Assembly: GCA_036785705.1 (NCBI GenBank)
Contig: JAWUZG010000970.1
Span: 2,018,501 to 2,082,500, forward strand
DNA: 64,000 nucleotides
Direction of reading: 5' to 3'
Origin: Acanthornis magna
Taxonomy: Eukaryota; Chordata; Aves; Passeriformes; Acanthizidae
Shown: one piece after another, positions 23,100 through 35,503 of the stretch
How positions within the stretch are numbered: the stretch's first letter is position 1
Layout: each line of letters starts with the position of its first letter
The notes under the pieces: model-generated
The model's database searches: none
Told to the model about the DNA's origin: nothing
Seen by the model: only the letters and a program-made list of their open reading frames with translations
Program-made: the position numbers and the translations under genes

Positions 23100-23109
23100 A
23101 ATAAATAAA
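23100..23109 (+). terminator. Two overlapping AATAAA polyadenylation signals
   Basis: AATAAATAAA begins 55 nt after the stop codon of the 22.8-23.04 kb open frame. A T-rich and (TC)n tract follows at 23151-23173. The placement suits a 3' end, but AATAAA is frequent by chance in AT-rich DNA. Confidence 0.35.
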
Positions 23110-26100
23110 ACAAACCAAGGCAATACAGGAGAATGATAAGATAAAAAAGTTATTTTTCTCTCTCTCTCTCTCTATGTACCCGTAAAGAGTGATTAAAGTG
23201 TATCACTTCTTCATGGAGCAGAGCTGTAAAAAATAACAGTACATTTAGTTGTATTTTAATTGGAAGCCTTTTATTGCTATACTTGTGAATTCAAGAAAGT
23301 GAAAAGTCGCAAATGTAACCTGATTACACAAAAACCTTTTCACACCAGGACAGAAATGATGCTAGGATGCAAGAGGTTAACTTCTGCTAATTTTCTATCT
23401 TGGGACTTAAAATTCACGGCGAGCCCACGAGGCGGCAGCAAATCCCAAAGGAAAATTAGCCTGACGGCCTGATTTAGTTTCTCTGAAAATACCAGGGGCC
23501 TGAACATTCAGGTGCATTTTTCCCCAGTAATGCTGAAAGGTTTAATTTGGCTTGATTTTGGATGAGGGTGAACTACTATGCATCCCGATTCCCCTGAGTG
23601 CCAAGTCATTAGCAACAATAATTTGCCCTGCAGGCAAACAGGGGAGCAGGGAAAAGGTGCAGGTAGGTCTGACAATTCAAAGGAGGTCGTTCATTGTCAC
23701 TCTGAGTCACCTCTTCAGTTCCAGGTGAAATATTCAAAAACACTGAAAGTACTTCCTTCACTTTAAAGCAACAAGCTGAACTTTGAAATAACATAAGCTT
23801 CTAAAATTTGACTTTCAGTAAGAGCAGTGTACAGTTTAAACTAATTGTTCTAGAAAGCGAAAACTTTTGTCCTTGGGAGTCTGCAGCTGGGAGTTGAATT
23901 TGCAGGCTACTGTTTTCGTGTTAAACCATCTGCATTGGCTTTTTCAAAATACCATCCATTTGAAATTGATTCCTACCCAGTATTTAAGAATGAGAAGTGG
24001 AATTCTGGGACTTGAAATAATTAAATGCCTCAGTGTAAAGGAGTTTGATACAAATATGCTCACAGCATAATTTGAAAGTCTGGTGATAAAACAGAAACCC
24101 TTCTTCCAGTGTTATGTTGTTTTTTGCTGTTCCTGTCAACTGCTAGGGGAAAAGGAACACTTTATTCTATACACTGTATTTCTTCTTGCCTAGAATATAA
24201 TAATGTCTGCTCATTCAGCTACAATTGTGTATTCTCTTGAATAATTAGTTCATTATATTTTGTGCTGAGTAGCATTTGATTCTGCTTTCTAATCCTAAAA
24301 ATTGCTGAATGTTACTCCATAGTTTATGTTGAAGTCTCCCTCAGCAATAGGTGAAGATTCTGATGTAGTCATGGTCTGAGTTACTGGTCCAAACATACAT
24401 TCTACTGAAAGAGATCTGACATGATCAGGATCCCCTCAGAGGGTAAAATAATACCACATTTTTCTTAAATCCAAGTTGTCAATGTGCCAAATCACTATGT
24501 GTTTCAGCAGAGTATTTTGTGGACTGAAAATAGTGTCCTATATTTGAATGTTACATATTGTATCTCACTTGAGATTTGGTGTTGCTTTGCTGTAATTCTC
24601 AGGATATCTCCACCTCGCAATTGGAAAGGTGCTTACAACACTTGTGGAGTTACCCTAATTAGCATTAATTTGTCTAATCTGTGTATCCACAACTAGATAC
24701 CTGCGTGATAAGCCAGTGCCAGATTCCTAGAGCATGTTGAATTGTTTTTCTGTGCTGAGGCTTGTTTGGTTTCATCTCCGGGTTGGAACCAGGCAGGGCT
24801 TTACAGCCGCCTCAGATGTGTCTCCAGGCAAACTGATAGGAGCTGTGGGACCAGTCCTGGGGCTGTCCCTAACCAGCTGCTAGCTGGTACGTGAGGCTGT
24901 TACCTGTTCCTTCAGGCTAAGGATGGATTTCCACAACAAAGCCTCTTTCAAAGAAATTTTTTCCTTAAACAGGCAAACGTTCTTGTTCAGGCAAAGTTTA
25001 GCAACTTTATATTTTCTCTGTTAAATCTCATCCAGCATTTTCCATCTGACTTTCCAAATAATTAATAATGAGTAAGAAAAATTAATTATTTTCAAATCAC
25101 TTATTTTTTGTTTGTTTTAACCTGGAAAACTAGAATTATATTAAAAGGTAAAAAGTTAATGCAAATCTGATTTGGTGGCTGCTATTACACACATCAAAAG
25201 CAGTGTGCATTTATGCTGATAAAGAATGCTGGATATAAAGCAACACAGATGTGAAATTAAAGCCAATTAAAGATGTACATTAATGTCAAATAGAATGTCT
25301 GCAATTAATTTTGAGCAAGTTGAACATGTGGTGCATATTAGCATTCATAAAATCTCACCAGAGGCAAATAATGTTGCATACACCAAGTCTGGAAGGATAA
25401 CCAACTGAAAGTGATTAAACAATTGAAGAATATATAATTAATTAAAATTTGATGTGAAGGTAATAAAGAAGTAAATAAGATTCTGTCATCATCAGTGAAT
25501 GAAAGTTAAGAAACTATTCTATTGTTTTAGAAAGGAATTTGAAATGGATCTTGTTTGCTGAGAGGCACTTTTGATGTTCAGAGAAGATACCATGAGAAAT
25601 CTGTCTCTCCTTCACATTGCATAAATTTTCTTAGCAGAGCAAACAACCTGAAGCTAAAGCCACCTATCAGTCTAAATTCTAAGCTCCTGAAATCAGTTAC
25701 AGGATTAGAGCTGTTTATGCTTCTCTTCAAATGCGAATCCCGAGTGAAGTAAAAGACACTTCTTGGTAACAGAGCTTATGAAATGGATAATTTAAAACCA
25801 GGTTGTGGACTGATGGAAGCATCAAGATAGTTCATTCTCTTTGACCGAGAAGAACTTCACCCATGAAGTGTAATTACTATGTCCTTCCATACTAAAGAGG
25901 GTGATGGTAAAAATAATGCCCAGAGAAGTCACCAAGATACACGTATGCTCTTTGGCCAGATGCTTTTTGCTCTGTATGCTGCTTTGTATGCTCTGCAGTC
26001 TCTGTGCTGTGTATTTTTTAAAATGGAGATATGTATTAATGGATCTGTATCTATTTCCTGCCTTCAAGACCACTGCATGTAGGCCAGGGTTGCTAGGAAA

Positions 26101-28379
26101 TGTCTGGTGTGTCTTCAGGTAAAAGATCCTTTAGTTGGACAGATCATTTCAAATTGATTTCTAGAATAAAATTAAAGGATTGATAGGAGAAAAAAAAAAG
26201 TTGATTTTCTATTTGAGAAGTTGGAAATCAGGGAAATTACACTGGATCCTGGAGTGTGGGAAATAGAAAATCCATCCCTTTAGAATGTGGAAAAAGAGTG
26301 TTTCAAACGGAATCATGTCAAAACGGAATTCATTCAAATCCTTCAGCCATCCTAATGATCTAAATCTGAATCTAAACTCATGTCTGGCACACCTGTACCA
26401 CAGCAGAGATGGGCTGTGCTTATGCCAGTTGAAATCCTATCTTCTTTCTGGCCTTGGCTCGCCATCCAAGACGACAAATAACAGCATTTAGCAAGTGATG
26501 ACACATCTATGTGTCATCTGTGTCTTTGGATACAGATAAAATGGATATTCATTTTGCTTTTCAACTCAGGCTTCTGTAGCAGCAGTGCATCTGCCAGCAT
26601 TTCATAAGCATGGGCTGGAGATAGAAAAGGATGTGTTGAAGAACATTGAGAATGCCATATGGAAATTCTTCTGTGGATTATCCCACTGAATCATCTAGTT
26701 GTGTATAGGATTAGTTACTTCTCCATATGGTGTTTAAGAACCAAATTGCTGCTGGAATGTTTTCCAAAGGTTATTTTTATGTTTTTCTGTACTATGGAAT
26801 TGTGTTAAAAATTACATCATAACCTGCTCCTACAGTGAGATACTTTAAAGCATCCAAAGAGCTTTATTCATTTTCTTCCATGTTTTAGCAACTATAATTC
26901 TCCCTCAATTAGTAATCTTTGAAGGATTGTGTATAATTCATTCACTGCTGTACATTTATTTCCGTATGATCACAGTCTGCAAGCTTTGCAAAAAGGGGTG
27001 TGGGTGGTATGAAATCATTTATGCTGCTAATTGACAATTGTGCAGTTGCTTCTGCTTTCAAATAGAAAAAAAAATCAGTGTAGACTGGCAGGTTAAATAA
27101 AAAAGGAAGCGGAAGGCATAAAATTCCATTTTTTGCAACCGGTTTGTGTCACACTATTTAAATCAGTCTTAGTTAAACTCGCTAAAACTAATCAGCTTAG
27201 CTACAATGAAATTGTTTTATTCTTGCTATTCCATAAATTAGCTAGCAAGTTCTGTCAAGATGACATTATAATTATGCGAATTACAGCTCAATGCCTATTC
27301 CCATTTGTACCTATGCTTGAGTGACATGAGTGAATTAGGGTAGAACTTTGCTAGTATGCATTAATCCTGAATACTTCTCAAAATGCCTTAATTTAAATGT
27401 TTAAAAGCGCCTTATTTATCCCAACTTCTGTAGCTGTTCTTAACAAAAATGTATATAGACATGCACAATTTACATATTAAATTTAAGAGTGAAAGGAGTT
27501 ATTTAGAAAACTGTGATGTCTTTGCTAGGGAAGAAGAAGCAACTTGTGTCTGAGAAAAATGGAGAGAGGGAGTCGTGCACTGGGACAAGGCAGTGGGGCA
27601 GTGAGATCAAGAGCTGTATAATGAAACATAAAGTTGAAATTGACTGCTTGGAAGCATTGCATACAGTTCATGCTTTCCCTTCCTGAATTCCTTCACCAGA
27701 CGCTTCTTCCTACATCCTTAGCTGTGCTGGTGGATTGCCATCCTCCAAAGCTCAGCTCCTCCAGTGGAACAGATAAGGTTATCGACATCCCAGACAAAAG
27801 CTATGAGCCCCTCACCTTTCTGTGTGCCCATGCTCTTCTCATGGAAAGCCTGAGAATAAGTAGCTTCTCAAAAATATAATGAAGTCCATCACATAGCATC
27901 TGGAAAGGACAAAATTAAAAAGTAGCTTGGTTTGAAAGTTCTTACTAGTGCCAAAAAGGAAAATAAAATAATAATTTAGTGATTTCACAAATTAAATAAG
28001 TGATGCCCTTTATACATACCTATATACTTTACATGCACTATTTGTTATGTTTCAATTAAATAGGTAGCACATATGGAATACATGTTAATGAGATGAAAGC
28101 TGGGGAAGGGTGAATGATATTAAGTGTGCTTTATCAAGCTATATTTACATTGTGTACATTTAGAAGTGCCAGAGTATTTTCAAAAACAGAACCAAAATTT
28201 TATCTTTAAAACAACTTACAGGGTCTGAAAGCCCTCTGGTGTGGTTTTTGCCTTTCTGTACATCTTAGCTTTGAAGATATAAGAAAAAGAGTGAAACACA
28301 ATCCTAAATGGTGCTTTAAATTCTTCTGCAATTCCTAAAGAAAAAGCTGTCTTTAAATGGAAGTGTATTTATAGCAGTT
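23110..28379. other. Intergenic, AT-rich, no gene seen
   Basis: No exon or recognised repeat apart from the (TC)n tract. Dense ATTA/TAAT-type motifs around 25.15-25.40 kb and 27.0-27.3 kb look like vertebrate conserved non-coding elements, but this is an impression from composition only. Confidence 0.6.
23157..23173. repeat. (TC)n microsatellite
   Basis: A (TC)8 tract just downstream of the two AATAAA signals at 23.1 kb. Confidence 0.95.
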
Positions 28380-28800
28380 AGAAATGGAGCTTCATGATGG
28401 AGCAGAACAGAATGTGCCAGTGCAGCAGAGGCTGCAGCCTCAATGTAATGACCAAAGTGTATATAATGACTCTAAGTGTAATGACCAGCCACCTGTTCAG
28501 ACACAACCAGCCCCTTTTATCCCTTTTCCCCCCTCTTCTCCTATGCTTGTTCCTTCCCTCCCTCCCTGTCCCCACCTTTGGTTCCTCCCCTAACTGTGCC
28601 GTGGCAGGTCCAGCACCCAGAGGCCAGACCCAGAGAGCCTCTCCAGCAGCAGGCTCATCATCTGGGACTCACAGCTGGGCAGCAAGGCTGATGGCTTCCC
28701 AGGGCAGCTCTGGGACAGGGGCTCCTTTCCTCCTACTGGGATGCAGGGATTCCTCATCCTGCCTCTGTGCTCCTTTGTATTTGTGGGGATGAGCAGTTCC
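28380..28800 (-). mobile_element. Possible LTR fragment, GC-rich block with GTCATTA repeats
   Basis: On the minus strand, GGGATAAAAGGGG (TATA-like, about 28510-28525) is followed by three GTCATTA words about 20 bp apart (28440-28490). Upstream is a 250-bp GC-rich stretch unlike its surroundings. This resembles the promoter end of an avian LTR. No termini or target duplication were found. Confidence 0.3.
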
Positions 28801-29129
28801 TCACATCAGCCAACACTGAACCAAATAATATAATCCACTCTTTGATCTCTTGGTCTATTATCTGCAGGCCCAAGAAAACCAGGACACATAAGCAACTAGT
28901 TGTCTCGGTAACCAGCCTGAAGTCTTCTTCTTTGTAAAGGATGTGAGGAATTTTATAGCTATGTAAGGAAACCAAAATGGGGGGAAAAAATTTTCATACC
29001 TGTTAAAAGCTGCTCAGAATATAACTTGAAGGACATACGCAACAATGGAAGTAAAACAAGTTAAGAAGACCCCCAATGAACAGAAAAAACCCAAGAGCTG
29101 AAAGCAGACCGTGTGTCTGCTGAAAGCAG

Positions 29130-29152
29130 ACTAGCTCTAGTCTAGAGCTAGT
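29130..29152. repeat. Perfect 23-bp palindrome
   Basis: 11-bp arms ACTAGCTCTAG and CTAGAGCTAGT around a single T. Immediately before it, GCTGAAAGCAGAC is repeated (about 29097 and 29119). No known element was recognised. Confidence 0.95.
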
Positions 29153-30107
29153 ACACTTGCAGGAATTTTGCATTCCTTTCCCTGTCTCTTGCATTCCCTG
29201 AATTTTTCCCAAAGGAGCATACTATCAGTCATGTATCCCTGTGAAGCATCTGCAGCTTCTGAATACCTTACATATAAGCAAAACATGGCATCTTAGAGGA
29301 GCAGTGTGAGATTTTGAAGGTACCGTTTCTACAAAATGCCTAAAGACTCTGTCTTGCTCCTAAAACGGTGCAAAAGCAGCAAACAGAGCAAACTCATTCT
29401 TTCCAGAAGGCACCAAGGACATGCTTCCAGGTGCAGTGAAAGTAGTGGAACAGAGCATTCAGGCACATGGATTTCTTGCCTGGTGAAGTTAATGTTTGTT
29501 CTTTTTATCCTGTTTATTATTGTGACAAAACAATTTTCGTATTAGTAGTGCAATTCTAGTATTGCTAGTTAGTCACTAAAACACTGACTCATGGGCAAGG
29601 CATCCCTAGTTCTACTCACAGATTTAGACAAACTTTTTTTAGAAAAATTCTTTTAAAAATGATTTAGAAAATTCTTTTTCTTTTTTGACTCACCATTACT
29701 AAATGTTCTTTATGACTCACCGTTACTAAACTGCCCGTAGAACAAGACCAAATGCTCACGTCAATGCGCTCATGTGCATCAAAGCCATCAGCCAAAATTG
29801 TATTGTCAAGAAGTTTTGTGCCATGTACCATTTTGTGCCAAGTCTAGGATTGTTTCCAACATCTGATCAGTTCTTTGTTCAGGAATGTGTAAATGCAAGG
29901 CCTAAAATTAAGGTAAGAATACTTCAAAATGAAGTTTAATTCATATAGATTTTAAGTTAGCATTTATCACATTCACTTGAAATTTGGTATTATCTATTTA
30001 ATACCAAATCAGGGACATAGAAAGGCTGAAGTACTACAGCAAAGCAGAAATGCTCTCACAGGTACTGGCAGATTATTTCATCTGTGTTAATTAAACCTTG
30101 AGATTAT

Positions 30108-30170
30108 CACAGAATGGCTTGGGTTGGAAAGAAACTTAAGGATTATTGAGCTCCATCTCCCAAATTACTA
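30108..30170 (-). mobile_element. Short CR1 3'-end remnant
   Basis: ATCACAGAATGGCTTGGGTT followed by GGAAAGAAACTTAAGGAT, the complement of a CR1 tail. It is only about 60 bp long. Confidence 0.65.
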
Positions 30171-30599
30171 GAAGTAATGAATTCCAAATTGTTGAAAGTA
30201 ATTAATTCCAAACTTCTAGAAGTTGATAGCTATCTGACTATATCACTTAGTGAGAAGAAGTGAGACAAGTAGAATATTGCCTTCAGATTAGTTCAAAGTG
30301 GGTAGCTCATCACAGGAATAAAAAAAGCCAGCTGAAACACTGTTGGGACCTGGTGTTATTTTGACAGCTTGTGGAGCATTGGGAACATACTGAAAAATTG
30401 GGATAGTGGGCAGTGACTCTTTTGAAGATGAGCAAAATAAAAAAATAAGAATTTTTATACCAACCATTTTATTTGATTGTTTTGGGGAAAAAAATCTGCC
30501 CTGAATGAGTCATCCAACATTAAATTTGAGTGCCACCATGACAGCAAGCAAGAGTCAACAAGCGTTTTGTCACAGACAAGTTGTGGCAAACATAGCTTA

Positions 30600-30745
30600 T
30601 TTTCCTTCACAAGAACAGAGGCAAGGAAGATTCAGGTTGGACATAAAAACCCTTCTAAAGATAAGGCTAGTGAAGTATTGGAATGTATTGCCTAAGGATG
30701 TTGTAGAATATCCACTAGAAACAGTCTGGCAAATATTTCAGAAAG
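30600..30745 (+). mobile_element. Old CR1 fragment
   Basis: GATTCAGGTTGGACATAAAA, then GTGAAGTATTGGAATGTATTG and ATGTTGTAGAATATCCACT, resembles the CR1 stretch 'GTGAGGCACTGGAACAGGTT...GTGGATGCCCCAT' with heavy divergence. Confidence 0.5.
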
Positions 30746-33083
30746 AGTCAGAATAACAAATATTTGCCAAGCACATGGATATGGCTTATCTCCCATTGGA
30801 GGAGTGTGAAAGCTTTGATGCTTTTCAGAACCTTTTTTCAGGCCTTTTTTCCCCCTGATTCTCCCCACAGTCCTACAGGCTGTATATGGGGCTTTCACTA
30901 ACAAGGCAGAGACTGCTGTAAAGGGCTTTTTTTTGGCATCTGAAGTGCTCATGGACAACCCTAGAGTAGCTGGAAGCACTCTTCTTCTGGCTGGACCTTT
31001 GCCAGCGACCACCTGTAAGTGTTTGCTGGAAGAGAAACCTAACAAAGGCAGCTGCTGAGATTTTTCAGCCTTTCTGGGGATCAAACCCCAAAAGTTTAAT
31101 TTTCAGCCTCAGAATAAGACCTAATCACCACAAAAGACAGCACAAACAAAACAGTTTAATCTCTTGGAAACAGTCTTCCTTTGAGAACATTTTCTAAATA
31201 TCAAGACTCATCTCCCACGTTCAAAACCTCCTAGTCTTCTTCTCTTTCTAGCACAAAGTTCAAACTCCTTAATTGCCTCTTCTATTTTCTGTGTGACAAC
31301 TTCTTGTATTTTAAGATACAGTAGAACAAACTGGGATTACCTATCATAGGCATTTTGGCCTCAAATGCTTCCAAGGAGACAGAAAATGAGGATGCCTTTT
31401 ACTTCACTTACCATGCATTTGCAGGAGAAATTCTGTTTGCTCTGGCCATTGGCAGGCACTCCATATGCTGCAGTGCTGAATCCACAACCCCTGAAGCAAC
31501 CTCATGACACCTCTCTGCTCCATAAGGGTTTTTTTAAGAGAGCTAATGAAAACAGTCTGTTCTAGTAATCAGACCCAGAGGAGTTAAAGATATTATGAAA
31601 AAAGTGAGAAGTAACTCTGTAGAATTAATTCCAAGAAAACTAGTTATATATCCTCTCCCTTTTCTATTGCTACTGCAGATCCTTGAGCAAATGACTGACG
31701 GCAATAAATCTTGGCAAAATCTGTGCTTTGGGTTAAATATAGTTATAGAACTATTTTCTTCAGAAGAACATATAGCAGAGTTCTGAGAAAGCACAGTGCA
31801 GAAAATACATAGCTAAATAAAATTACCTCAATCCCCAAAAATATAATATAATTAGTTTTCCACTCTTACGCTGTAGTTCATGATGTAGGGCACTACAAAA
31901 TAAGATAATATTCTATTTACATCTCATGTTAATTATTTCGAATGACAATTCAATTGTTTAAATTATTAAAATACTTTTGTAATAATTTAAATTATTCTTA
32001 AAATAATTGTTCAATGATTTTATTATTTAGTCAAATCTCAGGAGGGAAAAATCAGGAAGGTTTTGAAAAAGCATTATGAATAAAGGCAGTTTAGATTAAA
32101 AATCCTTTCTAGTAGTACTTATTATTTATTGAGAAGTTTTCCTTGTTTCTGCCTTGTTTCTGCATCACTGTTTTTATAATCAACTCATCAGCACTTGTAA
32201 TGAAAAGACCTACATTCTTTCGGGAAGTACAATGCAACAAAACAGACATTAAGGATTTTCATCACAGTCTTTTTATCCTGTTTAGCCTTTTCTGTGTACA
32301 AGTGAATGAATCATGAGCCACATACCATTAATGGTGAGGTATTAGGGTTAATATACTCCGACTTCTGATGAGATTGCTGGGTTATTCCTGAGATTAAATA
32401 TCATGGAGTGTTTTGTATGCAACATGAGTTGTCTGATAAATGCTACATATTCCTCACAGTGGTTTTATTAGGTACAAGACGAACAGTTTACTTTTAATTC
32501 AGAATTTGTTATGGAAGAGATTATTTTTCAAACAATGAAAATTCCTTACCAAGGTCAGCAATACAATGGCACAATTCTTAGTGAAGATGTTTTTATTTTT
32601 TAATGCCTATGTGCTGTTGCTGGTTTACCTTCTGATCCAAATATTTTAATATATGTATGTACAAGACCACTTGCAATAAAGAATAAAAAATTTAAACAGC
32701 TATAAGTTATCAACTGCATGTAGTTAAACAGTGACTCATTTTTGTGGTAGCAAGATGAATTTCTACAGCAATTTCTTGATGTCATGTCTGATGCAAAGAA
32801 CCCTAAAAGAAAAAGGAAATTCTTCTCATTAACTTTTTTTACTGTACTTGCATTTGAAAATAATTTGATATGGCAGAAGTGGATCAGTAAATTTATCAGT
32901 AGAACTACCAATTAACTCCAGTGTTTGTTTTAAGAAGAAAAAATCAAAACACATTCCTTGTTCCTTGTCAAACGATCCTTTTTGTGCCAATGGCTGTGAA
33001 GTCACTGATCAGTAAGAGATGTGTTCCATGAAATCAGTTCCTTCTAGGTCTTATTGTAAAGAGCACATTTCTGTTTCAGCCAC

Positions 33084-33658
33084 GCTCTTGGTTTAACCCC
33101 AGCCAGCAGCCAAGCCCCAAGCAGCCACCCACTGCCCCAGCAGCAGGATCAGGGAGTGAATTGTAAGGGCAAAAGCTGGAAGACTCGTGGGTTGAAGTAA
33201 AGACAGTTTAATAGGGAAAGCAAAAGCTGTGCTCACAAGCAAAGCAAAATAAGGAATTTATTCACTGCTTCCCATGGGCAGGCAGGTGCTCAGGCATGCC
33301 CAGGAGAGCAGGGCCCCTTCACATGTAACAGTGACTTGGGAAGACAAATGCTCTAAATGTCCCTGCCTTCCTCCCTCTTCCCCCCGCTTTACACACTGGG
33401 CACGATGTCATGTGGTCTGGAATATCCCTTTGGTCAGTCGTCCTGTCTGAGTCTCCTCCCAACCTCCCAAGCACCCTCACATTCCCTGCCAGTGTGGCAG
33501 TACAGAAAAGCAGAAAAGGCCTTGGCTCTGTGCAAGCTCTGCTCAGCAATAACAAAAACATTTCTATATTATCAACCCTGGGCTCAGCACAAATTCAAAA
33601 CAGCCTCATATCAGCCACTGTGAAGAAAGTGATCTCTATTCCAGCCAAAACCAGCACA
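33084..33658 (-). mobile_element. Solo LTR, same family as 8994-9541, minus orientation
   Basis: Read on the minus strand, it starts TGTGCTGGTTTTGGCTGGAA and ends ...GGTTAAACCAAGAGC. It carries a GTGTAAAG TATA-like box, an AATAAA and an ATTAAACTGTC segment typical of the family's R region. The flanks are GCCAC (33079-33083) and ACCAC (33659-33663), a 5-bp target duplication with one mismatch. It lies in the TGFBR1-RECK intergenic interval. No retroviral coding sequence accompanies it. Confidence 0.85.
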
Positions 33659-35129
33659 ACCACTTATTAAGTAAAATTTGGTTTGATTAGGATTTAAGTA
33701 AATGAATAAACTATGTAAATAATTTTAGACAGATTTGTAATGGGCACTCTTCTCCAGTCCCATAACATGTAAGAGAACCTGAATGCTTGTTGTTTTAGTG
33801 GGAAAAAGGAAATTAAAAGCCTCTGTATCATATCACATGTTCTTTTCTAACCTCTCCTTAAGCAACAGCAAGCAAAACCAGAGATAACGATCTGAAAAGT
33901 TACAGGCTTGTAAGAAAAAAATGTTTCAAAGCCATATAATTCAGATACTTCAAAAGTTCTTTTCTCTATCAAAAATTGCAAGTGAATTATAGACTTGAAC
34001 AAAAATGAAGTACAACATAACTCCCTTTCCCCCCTAGAAAGAACCTTAAAAGGACATGACTAAGATTTTCTCATTAAGAGATAAATATCTGAAAAAACAG
34101 CCCTTTTAACTTGGAACTAATGATACCAGTATACACTTACGTTGAAGTAATATGGCACTAAAAATATTAGCTTCTTTAAATTATGGTTTTTTTAATCCCT
34201 TGTAGAAAAGAATCTCACAGCAACATTGTTCACTTGACACCGAGCTTTCCAGCTTCTGCATTGTGGTCTCTTCTTAAAAAAGGAAAAAAAAACCAAGCAA
34301 AAAAAAGTGTTTAATAATGGCATATATTTCTTTTCAGAAAGATGTGGGCACCGTTTAAGTAGATGTGTGTTAAGGACTTTGGTCATTATTCTCTGCAGTT
34401 TTTTAGCATTTATAACAAGATTAAACGCAGATGTCAGGATTTTAAAGTGGTGCAGTGAGTGTTTTGGACAGTAGATCATCTGGCTGCAGAATTACAATGG
34501 GTTTTTGTATACAAATTCACTGCTGTTCAGTTCTTAAAAAACAATGTCTCTCTGATGCTTAAAGCAGAAATGCTTAGTTTTGGGGGAGAATAAGATTCAT
34601 AAGAAGTATATTTCCACTCTCAGTGAAAAGATTTATTGCTATCTGGTGTCTATGATCTTCAGCGCAGAAAGTAGAGCTGGCAACTGTTTATTCTCATTCT
34701 CTATCTTCCCACAGTGCTGATTTTATAAAAAATATTTAATTCAATTGCAGCAGAATAATTAATTAAAGTTGCAGCAAATATTATTTTCATGGTTCGAAAC
34801 AGGAAGTTCAAAGAGCTGAGCAGTTCCCCAGCCTGACTCACAAGAATGAAAAAATGAAATGTGGTGTTTGTTAGTGAGAAAAGCAAGCAACCAGCCTGAA
34901 AGTCCAACAGAAAAAGTCTTTCATTGTTGTGTGTAAGGCGCAGTATCACCCAGACTAGGGCCCCCTTCTACCTCCATGAATTAAGTACAATAACTCAATC
35001 ACACAACTAGGTTTAGTAATCCCCTCTAGTCTGTTGACAATGATATACAACTGAATACTTGATAATTAAAGATGACTTGAAAAACTGAGATGGCTTCTAA
35101 TACTGAATTGCAGTTGTACATCACCTGTG

Positions 35130-35503
35130 GTATAGATGCACGGAACACGGAAGCGAGGAGACCTTAGTGCACCTTGCAGTACTAGAAGGGAACCTGCAAG
35201 GGACCTGGGGAGGGACTTTTCACAGGGGCATCTAGTGATAGCACGAGGGGGAGATGGCTTTAAATGGAAGAGAACAGGCTTAGTTCAGATAATGGGAAGA
35301 AAATACTTCCTGTGAGGATGGTGAAACACCAGAACAGGTTGCTCAGAGAAGCGGTGGATGCCCCATCCCTGGAAGTGTTCAAGGCCAGGCTGGATGGGGC
35401 CCTGAGCAACCTGGTCTAGTGGGACATATCCTGCCCATGGCAAGGGGTTGGAACAGGGTGACCCTTAAGGTTCCTTCCAACCCAAACCATTCTGTGACTC
35501 TAA
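35130..35503 (+). mobile_element. CR1 LINE 3' fragment, well preserved
   Basis: Plus orientation. It contains AGAACAGGTTGCTCAGAGAA, GTTCAAGGCCAGGCTGGATG and TCCTTCCAACCCAAACCATT, and ends TTCTGTGACTC. About 370 bp and the best preserved CR1 tail in the intergenic interval. Confidence 0.9.

Larger units (their letters stand above)
28801..33083. other. Intergenic, no gene seen
   Basis: Contains the 23-bp palindrome at 29130 and two CR1 remnants (30108-30170 and 30600-30745). Otherwise AT-rich unique sequence. Confidence 0.6.

Noticed and set aside
30692..31084. 130-codon minus-strand frame
   Set aside because: No family resemblance and no splice or promoter context. Part overlaps an old CR1 fragment.
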